Source: CALREJ01 sp035547395 (lineage in GTDB: Bacteria; Patescibacteriota; Gracilibacteria; Peribacterales; Peribacteraceae). From it: a stretch of DNA of 64,000 bases. The stretch is taken from positions 124,001 to 188,000 of the forward strand of contig DASZVA010000011.1 of NCBI GenBank assembly GCA_035547395.1, written 5' to 3'. Under the pieces are notes generated by a model that was given only the letters and a program-made list of their open reading frames with translations, was not told the origin of the DNA and ran no database searches. This document shows, piece after piece, positions 1 through 6,955 of this stretch; position 1 is the stretch's first letter; each line of letters starts with the position of its first letter. The translations under genes and the position numbers were made by a program.

Positions 1-566
1 AGCTTGAACTGCTGCATGAAGCGGTCTCTGAGCGGCGCACTGACGGCTCCCGCCTTCGTCGTCGCCCCGACGAGCGTGAACGGCTTGAGGTTGAGACGTA
101 CCGAACGCGCCGTCGGTCCTTTGCCGATCATGATGTCGAGGACGTAGTCCTCCATCGCACCGTAGAGCACTTCTTCAATCGCGGGACGCAGGCGATGGAT
201 CTCGTCGATGAACAGCACGTCACCCTCCGCCAGATTGGTGAGCAGCGACGCCAGATCGCCGGGTTTTTCGATCGCCGGACCGCTCGTGATCTTCAATTGC
301 GAGGACATTTCCTGCGCGATGATGTGCGCGAGCGTCGTCTTGCCGAGACCCGGAGGACCATGCAGCAGCGTATGTCCCAGCGGCTCGTTTCGTTTGCGGG
401 CGGCTTCGATATGCACAAGCAGGTGTTCTTTAATCTTCGTCTGACCCACGTAGTCTGACAGCATCTTTGGACGCAAGGAAACCTCTACTGCATCGGTTTC
501 GGATGCGGCGGCTGCCGTCGGCTGCAAAACGGGCGATTGCCGTGGTGTTGATCGTTTGAAAGCCAC
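1..566 (-). CDS. ruvB: Holliday junction branch-migration helicase RuvB (3'-truncated by window edge)
   Basis: RuvB is the hexameric AAA+ motor that pulls DNA through a Holliday junction held by RuvA. Read from a GTG at 566, the protein has a Ser/Ala/Pro-rich extension of about 28 residues, then a LRPKMLSDYVGQ block (31-42), Walker A GPPGLGKT (70-77), Walker B FIDEIHRLRP and the sensor GATTKAG. About 188 residues are present of the usual 335-350. There is no Shine-Dalgarno sequence. A TGCTACACT extended -10 box at 574-582 ends 7 nt from the GTG, so the transcript is probably leaderless. The partner gene ruvA lies at 59921, so the two are not in the common ruvAB arrangement. Confidence 0.95.
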   Translation of the reverse strand, partial: MAFKRSTPRQSPVLQPTAAAASETDAVEVSLRPKMLSDYVGQTKIKEHLLVHIEAARKRNEPLGHTLLHGPPGLGKTTLAHIIAQEMSSQLKITSGPAIEKPGDLASLLTNLAEGDVLFIDEIHRLRPAIEEVLYGAMEDYVLDIMIGKGPTARSVRLNLKPFTLVGATTKAGAVSAPLRDRFMQQFK

Positions 567-573
567 GGAAATG

Positions 574-582
574 AGTGTAGCA
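574..582 (-). promoter_or_regulatory. extended -10 box of ruvB
   Basis: TGCTACACT on the minus strand, 7 nt from the GTG start. A possible -35 (TTGACC) lies 15 nt upstream. The spacing puts transcription initiation at or beside the start codon. Confidence 0.5.
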
Positions 583-609
583 GAGCGAACGTGAGGTCAA
601 AACCAGATA

Positions 610-638
610 TTGACTTATTTATAGATATATTATTTAAT
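610..638 (+). promoter_or_regulatory. sigma70-like promoter for the gene at 699
   Basis: TTGACT (610-615), a 17-nt AT-rich spacer and TTTAAT (633-638). The surrounding AT-rich block stands out from the GC-rich context. It predicts a leader of about 55 nt. Confidence 0.45.
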
Positions 639-698
639 ACACATCCTACGCCGGCTGTTCCCTTATCGGCGCCGTCCACGTATGATTCCCCTCTGTCT

Positions 699-1325
699 AT
701 GTCCCCTCGCGTAAAACTCGTCGTCACCGCTGTCCTTCTCGTCTTTTTGGGAGGTTTGGGCATTGCCGACTATTACCTGTCCGGCAGCTCCACGACGGCC
801 GATATCACGAATTCCCAGGCATCGACCGCGGCCTCTGTCGCAACGACCCCTGCCGCAAATACGGGCGCGATTCAGCAGCCGGGCACAGGCGTCAGCGCAA
901 ACAACGGGCCTGATATCCAAGCAACCATCCAATCACAGGGATTTTCGACGGAACCGAGCACCGAGCTCAGTTTTCTGGCACAGGTCGCGGGTAGCGGCGC
1001 CCAGATCCATTCTCTCGCCATTCTGCAGAATAATGACCGCGTAGGATCGGTGACCTGGATCGAATCCCCGACCGTGAAGACGGACTTCATCGCCCTCAAG
1101 CAGGCTCTCCTCACCGCCTTCACACCGAAGGTACAGGGATTGCAGGATCAGACGATCGAATCGCCGAATGCACCTGTGCGCAACGTCCTCTCCTTCTTTG
1201 ATCCGGGACTGAGCGAAGAGAAACTGACCTTCGTCCGCGTGCGCCAGAGACTGTTTGAGTTCCACATCGCAAACGGCAAGGACGATGTGATGAACGGACT
1301 GATTCAGGCGCTGACGACGAAATGA
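699..1325 (+). CDS. membrane-anchored extracytoplasmic protein of unknown function
   Basis: I do not recognise this 208-residue protein. It begins with a short basic stretch (MSPRVK) and one hydrophobic helix (about residues 6-24). A Ser/Thr/Ala/Gln-rich linker (about 28-75) follows, then a soluble domain of about 130 residues without cysteines. This is the plan of a single-pass anchored protein with its globular part outside the cell. An in-frame upstream ATG at 591 would add 36 residues before the hydrophobic helix. I prefer 699 because the helix is then N-terminal. It is followed by a repeat block and rplK. Confidence 0.7.
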   Translation: MSPRVKLVVTAVLLVFLGGLGIADYYLSGSSTTADITNSQASTAASVATTPAANTGAIQQPGTGVSANNGPDIQATIQSQGFSTEPSTELSFLAQVAGSGAQIHSLAILQNNDRVGSVTWIESPTVKTDFIALKQALLTAFTPKVQGLQDQTIESPNAPVRNVLSFFDPGLSEEKLTFVRVRQRLFEFHIANGKDDVMNGLIQALTTK

Positions 1326-1328
1326 AGG

Positions 1329-1420
1329 AAGGTTTGGCAAGTTTGGTATGTTTCGTACGTTCGGTAGGTTGCAACCTCTAAACCTAATAAACCTACTAAA
1401 CATACTCAACATAATGAACC
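1329..1420. repeat. short-word inverted repeat block upstream of rplK
   Basis: The left arm (about 1330-1370) repeats GGTTTGG/GGTAGGTT-like words. The right arm (about 1373-1420) repeats AACCTAATAAACCTA-like words that are imperfectly complementary. It fills the gap between the preceding stop and the rplK promoter. Same architecture as the blocks at 11012, 14313, 42794 and 61842. Confidence 0.7.
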
Positions 1421-1453
1421 TTTAAATCGCTTTACATCCTCGAGCCTTCTCAT

Positions 1454-1459
1454 TACACT
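1454..1459 (+). promoter_or_regulatory. -10 box of rplK
   Basis: TACACT ends 11 nt before the ATG. A TTTACA -35 lies 17 nt upstream (1431-1436). The 5' leader would be only a few nucleotides. Confidence 0.45.
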
Positions 1460-1470
1460 CCCCCGCACTT

Positions 1471-1893
1471 ATGGCAAAACAGGTCAAGAAGGTCATCAAA
1501 GTGCAAGCTAGAGGCGGGCAGGCAAACCCCGCTCCTCCGCTCGGACCGGCTCTCGGTCAGGCGGGAGTCGATATCCAGGGTTTCTGCACGCAGTTTAATG
1601 CAGCGACCAAGGACCGCATGGGTCAGCTCGTGCCGGTGCAGATCACGGTGTACGACGACCGCAGCTTCACATTCGTGACCAAGCAGCCGCCGGCATCCGA
1701 ACTTATCAAGGAGAAAGCCAAAATCCAGGGTGGCAGCGGCGAGCCGAACAAGAACAAAGTCGGCAAGATCACCAAGGCACAGTTGAAGGAAATCGCCGAA
1801 ATCAAGATGTCCGATCTCAACACCAAGGATATCGAGTCGGCCATGAACTCACTCGCCGGCACCGCCCGCAGCATGGGTGTGACGGTCGAATAA
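1471..1893 (+). CDS. rplK: 50S ribosomal protein L11
   Basis: L11 forms the GTPase-associated centre of the large subunit with 23S rRNA. The 140-residue product is full length. The N-terminal domain has the conserved IKVQARGGQANPAPPLGPALG block (about 10-30), and the C-terminal RNA-binding domain includes GKITKAQLKEIAEIK (about 97-111). There is no SD; the start is preceded by a pyrimidine-rich stretch. In most bacteria rplA follows directly. Here a membrane-protein gene intervenes, and neither secE-nusG nor rplJL is adjacent. Confidence 0.98.
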   Translation: MAKQVKKVIKVQARGGQANPAPPLGPALGQAGVDIQGFCTQFNAATKDRMGQLVPVQITVYDDRSFTFVTKQPPASELIKEKAKIQGGSGEPNKNKVGKITKAQLKEIAEIKMSDLNTKDIESAMNSLAGTARSMGVTVE

Positions 1894-1928
1894 GAGCTGG
1901 AGAATGGAGCGAGGGGTGGGAAATTTTT

Positions 1929-1962
1929 ATCTATAAACTAAAAACTACAAACTACTAACTAG
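1929..1962 (+). repeat. single-arm short-word repeat (ACTACAAACT type)
   Basis: An A/C-rich run built of CTATAAACT/ACTACAAACT/ACTAACTAG words. It contains a 19-nt stretch (AACTAAAAACTACAAACTA) whose exact reverse complement recurs at 48004-48022, 46 kb away. Confidence 0.6.
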
Positions 1963-2011
1963 CCCCCTGCAATCGCTTTCGCGTGCAGAGAGCGCCCGTT
2001 ATCCGTACGCT

Positions 2012-2671
2012 GTGGCGCACGATATGACATTCCCCTTGTCGACAACAACGATGATCAGCGGTCTCGGCCTGACGCCGGCGCTCCTTGTGCCGGTGATTGT
2101 CCTGCTGCTCTTCGTCGTGCTCGTGCTGCCCGGTTTAGCGCGACCGGGAGCCAAGCCAGAATCGATCGCGCGCGCGGCGTACGGCTATCTCGCACAATCG
2201 ATCGGCATCATCCTGATGACGACCGGAGGACTGCCCGCGGTCTACGCGGTCATCGCACAGCAGCAGCTCACCAGCAACATGTACCTGGGACTGCTTCTGG
2301 TCTTCGTGATCGGCGGCATCGCCTACCTGTGGCATGACAATCTCGTCCGTTCGATCGATGACGCATCCAAAGCCGTTCCCGCAGCACTGTTTTTCTACTG
2401 CTGGAAGTTCATCGGACTGCTCGTCCTGCTCTTTGCGGGCCTGACCTATCTGCTTGATGCGCTGACAATCGGCGGCAATGCGCCCCTCGACTGGTGGGTG
2501 ACGCCGTTCGTCCTGTTCCTGTACGGGCTCCTTCTCTCCTGGTTTACGTTCCGCCGTCCGGATCTGCCTGTCCTGAAAGCGCCCGTGATGACGCCGACCG
2601 CTCAACCGCGCCTGATCGCCAAAAAGCCCGTGAAATCAAAATCCCATCCGTCAGCGGCGAAAGCAGCCTAA
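2012..2671 (+). CDS. polytopic membrane protein of unknown function
   Basis: A 219-residue protein with about five predicted membrane helices (about 20-42, 57-80, 90-108, 121-148 and 161-178). A basic, Pro/Lys-rich cytoplasmic tail (about 185-219) follows. No catalytic motif or known family is evident. Met5 is an equally possible start, and no SD supports either. Its position between rplK and rplA on the same strand suggests co-transcription with ribosomal genes. A role in membrane assembly or ribosome docking would be speculation. Confidence 0.75.
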   Translation: MAHDMTFPLSTTTMISGLGLTPALLVPVIVLLLFVVLVLPGLARPGAKPESIARAAYGYLAQSIGIILMTTGGLPAVYAVIAQQQLTSNMYLGLLLVFVIGGIAYLWHDNLVRSIDDASKAVPAALFFYCWKFIGLLVLLFAGLTYLLDALTIGGNAPLDWWVTPFVLFLYGLLLSWFTFRRPDLPVLKAPVMTPTAQPRLIAKKPVKSKSHPSAAKAA

Positions 2672-2773
2672 AGTTACGTTGCGTGAACATGGGCGCTCTG
2701 GCAAGATACGCCCATCCACATCGCGTGGGAGTCCCGCATGCGCGAGACGTTCGTACCACTTCCCCCTTTTTCT

Positions 2774-3487
2774 ATGGCAGCAGCCAAATCTGCAGCAGTG
2801 CCGGGACAGAAAGTCCGCGGCAAGAAATATCGTGAGAAAGCCGCTCTTGTCGAAGCCGGCAAGATGTACTCGATCGACGACGCCGCAGAGCTTTTGACGA
2901 AGCTCTCGACCACGAACTTTGATGCGACCGCCGAGGCGCATATCCGCATCAATGCCGACACCACGCAGGCCGATCAATTGGTCCGTACGACCGTGAACCT
3001 GCCAAACGGCACCGGCAAGAAAGTCCGCATCGCGGCGTTCGTTCCGGATGACCTCGTGAATGACGCCAAGAAGGCCGGCGCAGACATCGCGGGCAACGAC
3101 GACCTCATCAAGAGTATCGATGAAGGCAAGATAGACTTCGACATCGCCGTTGCGGTTCCCGCGATGATGAAGAACCTCGGAAAAATCGCCAAGACCCTCG
3201 GTCAGAAAGGACTCATGCCGAACCCCAAAGCCGGCACGGTCACGGAGAACATCGGCAAGGCGATCGAGGAACTCAAGAAGGGGCGCATCGAATGTAAGAT
3301 GGACAAGAACGGCATCATCCACGTGCCCTTCGGAAAAGTCTCCTTCGGCGGCGCCAAGCTCGCCGAGAACCTGAAATCCCTCATGGCCGGTATCGACGAA
3401 GCGCGTCCGTCCGGTATCAAGGGCGCGTACGTTCTCTCGCTCACGATCGCCCCGACGATGGGCCCGGGCGTGAAGGTGGCGCTGTAA
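2774..3487 (+). CDS. rplA: 50S ribosomal protein L1
   Basis: L1 builds the mobile stalk near the E site and in many bacteria represses its own mRNA. The 237-residue product has the family's two-domain plan. The LMPNPKAGTVT block (about 152-162) and the conserved end (VLSLTIAPTMGPGVKV) are visible. I start at ATG 2774 (MAAAKSAA) instead of 12 codons upstream because the added residues match nothing typical of L1; the upstream bases are pyrimidine-rich without SD. Some CPR lineages are reported to lack L1, so its presence is informative. A terminator follows at 3503. Confidence 0.97.
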   Translation: MAAAKSAAVPGQKVRGKKYREKAALVEAGKMYSIDDAAELLTKLSTTNFDATAEAHIRINADTTQADQLVRTTVNLPNGTGKKVRIAAFVPDDLVNDAKKAGADIAGNDDLIKSIDEGKIDFDIAVAVPAMMKNLGKIAKTLGQKGLMPNPKAGTVTENIGKAIEELKKGRIECKMDKNGIIHVPFGKVSFGGAKLAENLKSLMAGIDEARPSGIKGAYVLSLTIAPTMGPGVKVAL

Positions 3488-3502
3488 GGGTTAGGAATAT
3501 GG

Positions 3503-3528
3503 AAGCGGGGCTCAGGCTCCGCTTTTTT
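3503..3528 (+). terminator. intrinsic terminator after rplA
   Basis: AAGCGG (3503-3508) pairs with CCGCTT (3519-3524) around a 10-nt loop, and the stem leads into a run of six T. Confidence 0.8.
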
Positions 3529-3579
3529 GTGGAGGATACTGGTCTTTTTAGGGTAACAGCGTACAGTACGTATTGATCT

Positions 3580-3996
3580 ATGTCGCAAGAAATATCGGAC
3601 TCAACGGATTTTGGCGCCGATGCAACGGTCATCGCATCTCCTTCATTGGAGGAATTATGGGCGAGAGCCGAAAATCTTTCCATACCCGACGACAGAAAAA
3701 AGGGGCTTCTTGCGCCGGTGCGACGATTGCCTATGGATAAGCAAGCTGCAACACTGCAAAAAATTATCCGCGGCATTGAAGCCGCTGCCGACTCCACGGT
3801 GCGCGTTGATACCGGATCAAAAACCGAGCCGACCGCTCAAGAACGTGCCGACGCATTCAGCAAAGCTGAACGGCAAGTGGCTAATACGTTTACAGACGCC
3901 GCCATTGCGAACATCGCAAAAGTCAGAGGCATATCAGAAAGGGAATGCAGACATGCGCTCAACAAAATATACGCACCAGGCTACGTCGCGGAGTAA
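3580..3996 (+). CDS. small soluble protein of unknown function
   Basis: A 138-residue acidic, mostly helical protein without membrane segments or cysteines, except one cysteine near the C-terminus in the sequence ISERECRHALNKIY. The middle (about 60-90) is Gln/Lys-rich and the family is not recognised. Codon use resembles that of the less GC-rich gene at 38129, unlike its ribosomal neighbours, which may indicate acquisition or a fast-evolving accessory gene. It sits alone between the rplA terminator and the convergent dus gene. Confidence 0.65.
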   Translation: MSQEISDSTDFGADATVIASPSLEELWARAENLSIPDDRKKGLLAPVRRLPMDKQAATLQKIIRGIEAAADSTVRVDTGSKTEPTAQERADAFSKAERQVANTFTDAAIANIAKVRGISERECRHALNKIYAPGYVAE

Positions 3997-4002
3997 ACAG
4001 CA

Positions 4003-5019
4003 TCATGCGGTGAGGATCGCCTTCGCGTCATCGAGTCGTTCGACGCGGACGAGTTTCTGGCGCATCTCGGACGCGCCGTCGAATCCTTTCACATAGCTGC
4101 TGAAGTGCCGGCGCATCTCGATCATTCCCCTCTTCTCGCCTTTGATTTTCACAGCCAACTCGCAGTGCTCCAGGATGAACGGAATTTTGTCCTGGAATGT
4201 GCGGGGTGTTGATTCGTTTATTCGTTTCTTCGTTTCTTCGTTTTTTCGTTGCGAATCAACGAGTAAACGAGAAAACGAGTGTGTTCGCAGGACATCGCAG
4301 ATGTCCGCCATCACCCAAGGATTTCCGAACGTGCCGCGGCCGACCATCACGCCGTCGAGGTTTTTAATTTTCTCGACCGCGTCGGCCGCCGACGCGATGT
4401 CGCCGTTGCCGATGACCGGCACCGAGACTTCTTTCTTCAGTTCGTAAATCGGCTCCCAGTTCGCGCGGCCCGTGAATTTCTGATTGTAGGTGCGGCCGTG
4501 AATCGCAAACATCTGCGCGCCGGCAGCTTCGAGCGCCTTGCAGAACGGAATCAACGTCTCGTGCGTGTCCCATCCGAGACGCGTCTTCACGCTGACCGGA
4601 ATCGAGACGGCCTTGAGCGTGGCATGCACAAGCTCCGCCGCGAGCTCCGGTTTGCGGATGAGCGCCGCGCCGTGACAGCTGGAGACCACCTTCGCCGCGG
4701 GGCAGCCCATGTTGATGTCGATGCCGTCGGCGCCGAGCTGCTCGATGACTTTGGCCGCTTCCAAAAAGTGCTCCGGATCATGGCCGAAAACCTGCACGAT
4801 GAAGGGGCGCTCGATCGCGGGGTCAAACGCGAGCATCTCGAGTGTTTTCTTCGCTCCGAACGCGAGGGCGTCCGTACTGAGAAATTCGGTATAGACGATG
4901 CATGGTGGCGCGATCTTCTTGATGATCTGCCGGTACGACGCATCCGTCACGCCCGCCATGGGAGCAAGCGCGACGATAGGCTTGGGGGTTGTGTGCCAGC
5001 TGAAAGCAGTGTAAGGCAT
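4003..5019 (-). CDS. dus: tRNA-dihydrouridine synthase
   Basis: Dus enzymes use FMN and NADPH to reduce uridines in tRNA D-loops. The 338-residue protein has the N-terminal LAPMAGVTD motif (about 18-26), the MGCPAAKV segment with catalytic Cys106, and the FMN-binding GNGDI and VGRGTFGNPW motifs. I start at ATG 5019 (MPYTAF); the longer frame adds eight atypical residues. Residues of about 262-290 (the SFSRLLVDSQRKNEE region) are not conserved in the family. They are encoded by a low-complexity repeat (4210-4279) that sits in frame and joins the catalytic barrel to the helical tRNA-binding domain. Confidence 0.95.
   Translation of the reverse strand: MPYTAFSWHTTPKPIVALAPMAGVTDASYRQIIKKIAPPCIVYTEFLSTDALAFGAKKTLEMLAFDPAIERPFIVQVFGHDPEHFLEAAKVIEQLGADGIDINMGCPAAKVVSSCHGAALIRKPELAAELVHATLKAVSIPVSVKTRLGWDTHETLIPFCKALEAAGAQMFAIHGRTYNQKFTGRANWEPIYELKKEVSVPVIGNGDIASAADAVEKIKNLDGVMVGRGTFGNPWVMADICDVLRTHSFSRLLVDSQRKNEETKKRINESTPRTFQDKIPFILEHCELAVKIKGEKRGMIEMRRHFSSYVKGFDGASEMRQKLVRVERLDDAKAILTA
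4210..4279. repeat. short-word inverted repeat inside dus coding sequence
   Basis: Left arm of TTCGTT words (TTCGTTTATTCGTTTC...) and right arm CAACGAGTAAACGAG-like, imperfectly complementary. It lies in the reading frame of dus, which stays open through both arms. Confidence 0.7.
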
Positions 5020-5057
5020 GGAGACGCGGAGAATACCGCACAATACTGTGCAAGAAA

Positions 5058-5522
5058 ATGCGAGTCAAAAGCAAGGCGGAGCGCTCCAAGAAACGGCGAT
5101 TTTTGCGTATTCTTTCCTCCGTGCCACGCAGATTTCAGAGTCCTCCACAGTTTGCGGCTATAGCAGGAGCTCTGCTCGGCTTCATTTTTCCGTTTGTACA
5201 ACCCGCATTCGCGCAGAACGGCCCGGCATCGATCATCGATAATACGGGAAAATCTTTTGGTTGTGATTTTGTCACCGGCCGGCTGACCGCCTCCTGCGTC
5301 CCATGGTTCATCGGACACCTGATTGTCTTTGTTTTCCAGTTCATCAGCGTGCTCTTTCTGCTCAACGTGATATACGCTGGGTACCAGCTGACGATGGGTT
5401 CTATCACGGGTGACAAAGGAAAAGGAAAAGACCGACTGCAATGGTCGATCGTCGGCCTGATCGTCTCCGTCTGCAGCTTCCTGCTTCTCAACATGGTTCT
5501 TACCGTCATTCTCGGATCATGA
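5058..5522 (+). CDS. VirB2/TrbC-like pilin-type membrane protein
   Basis: A 154-residue protein with a basic N-terminus, a hydrophobic segment ending in VQPAFA (a plausible signal peptidase site near residue 52), and two further membrane helices (about 83-107 and 129-152). A short basic loop with GDKGKGKDR separates these two helices. Cleaved signal plus two helices around a basic loop is the plan of VirB2/TrbC-type pilins in type IV secretion systems. Two cysteines lie in the short extracytoplasmic segment. The n-region is long, so a TTG or GTG start downstream is possible. It overlaps the next start by the four bases ATGA. Confidence 0.6.
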   Translation: MRVKSKAERSKKRRFLRILSSVPRRFQSPPQFAAIAGALLGFIFPFVQPAFAQNGPASIIDNTGKSFGCDFVTGRLTASCVPWFIGHLIVFVFQFISVLFLLNVIYAGYQLTMGSITGDKGKGKDRLQWSIVGLIVSVCSFLLLNMVLTVILGS

Positions 5523-6781
5523 CCCCCAAGAAAAACACCGCGCACTTCACGTCCTTCCGCATCCTCGGCAAGAAAGCGCAGGGGCTTTTGCAAAAAGCCG
5601 CGGAGCTCAAGCGCAGACAGGCAAAATCAACGGCGGAGGAGAAGATCATCGAAGCCGAATCGCCGGAGAACGACCTGGTCATCCGCTTTTCCCCGCTCAG
5701 CGTCGCGCAGGCCACGTTCATCATTCTCGCGGTTCTGGCGGGCGTACTCCTGATCGTCGTTCTCAAGGATAAGCTCATCCTGATGGGTCTCGGCTTTTTC
5801 GTCGCTGCCATCATCGATCCGGGAGTCCGTGCCATGGAACGCATGGGCTTCCCGCGCGGCATCGGCGTGCTGATCCACTATTTTCTGGCGCTTTTTATCT
5901 TCCTGTTTTTGGTTGTCTCGCTCATTCCGATCATCGCGTATCAGCTGCAGCAGATCGCGATTCTGATCAATGACAGCGTGAATGAGTTCCTGAACAATCC
6001 GCAGATTTCGCTGCCGCTCCTGACACCGGAGACGAATCACAACCTCACCGAATTCGTTCATGCCACGCTGCAGAACCTGTCGATCACGCGCTTTACGGAC
6101 GCGCTGCAATCGCTTTCCACTAACATGACGTCGCTGGCTCAGGGGTCGTTCTTCTACGCGACAAAGGTGGCCGGCAGCGTGCTCGATTTTATCGTCAGCA
6201 TGGTGATCGTGCTGGTGCTCGCCTTCTTTATCCAGATCGAGCGCGAACATCTGCGGTCCTGGACGCGCAGTTTCTTCCCGACCAAGTACCGCTCCTACAT
6301 CGATGCAAAGACCGAAGCGATCCAGCAGAAGATCAGCCAGTGGGCCAGAGGCCAGCTGCTGCTCGGACTCTCCGTCGGACTGCTCGTCTTCGTTGCGCTC
6401 AATATTTTGCGCATCCCGTATGCCACCACGCTCGGCATCCTGGCGGGATTCACGGAGTTCATCCCCTACATCGGCCCGTTCATTGCGGCCGTTCCGGCTA
6501 TTCTCATCGCGCTGACCAGCGGCGGCATCATCTGGGCGCTCATCGTCTGCGGCGTGTATTACGTCGTGCAGTGGTGTGAGAACAACCTGCTCGTACCGCT
6601 CATCATGAAACGCGCGGTGGGACTATCCCCGATCGCCATCATCTTCGCCATGCTGACCGCGCTCAGCTTCCCCGATGTCATCCATCCGATCCTGGGACTC
6701 CTGCTCGCCGTCCCGGTGACCACCATCATCACTCTCTTCCTGGATGATTTTCGTCGATCAAAACCGCAATACGACCGATAA
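5519..6781 (+). CDS. AI-2E family (PerM-like) transporter
   Basis: A 420-residue member of the AI-2E/PerM (formerly UPF0118) family, a group of eight-helix membrane proteins whose substrates differ between members. A hydrophilic N-terminus of about 58 residues precedes paired helices (about 63-100) and a third (about 114-142). A soluble middle region follows, then a C-terminal bundle containing the family-typical TEFIPYIGPFIAAVPA segment and an ENNLLVPLIM motif. The ATG overlaps the upstream stop codon, giving likely translational coupling to the pilin-like gene. The substrate cannot be inferred. Confidence 0.85.
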   Translation: MTPKKNTAHFTSFRILGKKAQGLLQKAAELKRRQAKSTAEEKIIEAESPENDLVIRFSPLSVAQATFIILAVLAGVLLIVVLKDKLILMGLGFFVAAIIDPGVRAMERMGFPRGIGVLIHYFLALFIFLFLVVSLIPIIAYQLQQIAILINDSVNEFLNNPQISLPLLTPETNHNLTEFVHATLQNLSITRFTDALQSLSTNMTSLAQGSFFYATKVAGSVLDFIVSMVIVLVLAFFIQIEREHLRSWTRSFFPTKYRSYIDAKTEAIQQKISQWARGQLLLGLSVGLLVFVALNILRIPYATTLGILAGFTEFIPYIGPFIAAVPAILIALTSGGIIWALIVCGVYYVVQWCENNLLVPLIMKRAVGLSPIAIIFAMLTALSFPDVIHPILGLLLAVPVTTIITLFLDDFRRSKPQYDR

Positions 6782-6905
6782 GATCCGGCATCGCACAGAC
6801 GGAGGGCAAGCACGCTTGTCATCCGGCCAAAAAAACACCTTTTTTCTTCCCGCATACTTCTCCGTCTGCCACTCGCGTGGTAGAGTATTCAGAACTTAGG
6901 GACTA

Positions 6906-6932
6906 TTGGCACTCGTAACTCTTAAGTGCCAA
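6906..6932 (+). promoter_or_regulatory. CIRCE operator (HrcA site) upstream of clpC
   Basis: TTGGCACTC (6906-6914), a 9-nt spacer and AAGTGCCAA (6924-6932). This is the 9-9-9 layout of CIRCE (consensus TTAGCACTC-N9-GAGTGCTAA) with one mismatch between the arms. It ends 23 nt before the clpC start. The cognate repressor gene hrcA is at 51989-52699. Confidence 0.9.
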
Positions 6933-6955
6933 CGCCCCTCTCCCCCATCCATTCT

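Noticed and set aside
2672..2773. L1-binding autoregulatory leader before rplA
   Set aside because: A TGGGCG...CGCCCA hairpin and a GTGGGAGTCCC motif are present, but they do not clearly reproduce the known L1 target, so I do not list it.
3503..3996. Prophage or plasmid island between rplA and dus
   Set aside because: Only one small unknown gene; no integrase, repeats or att sites.
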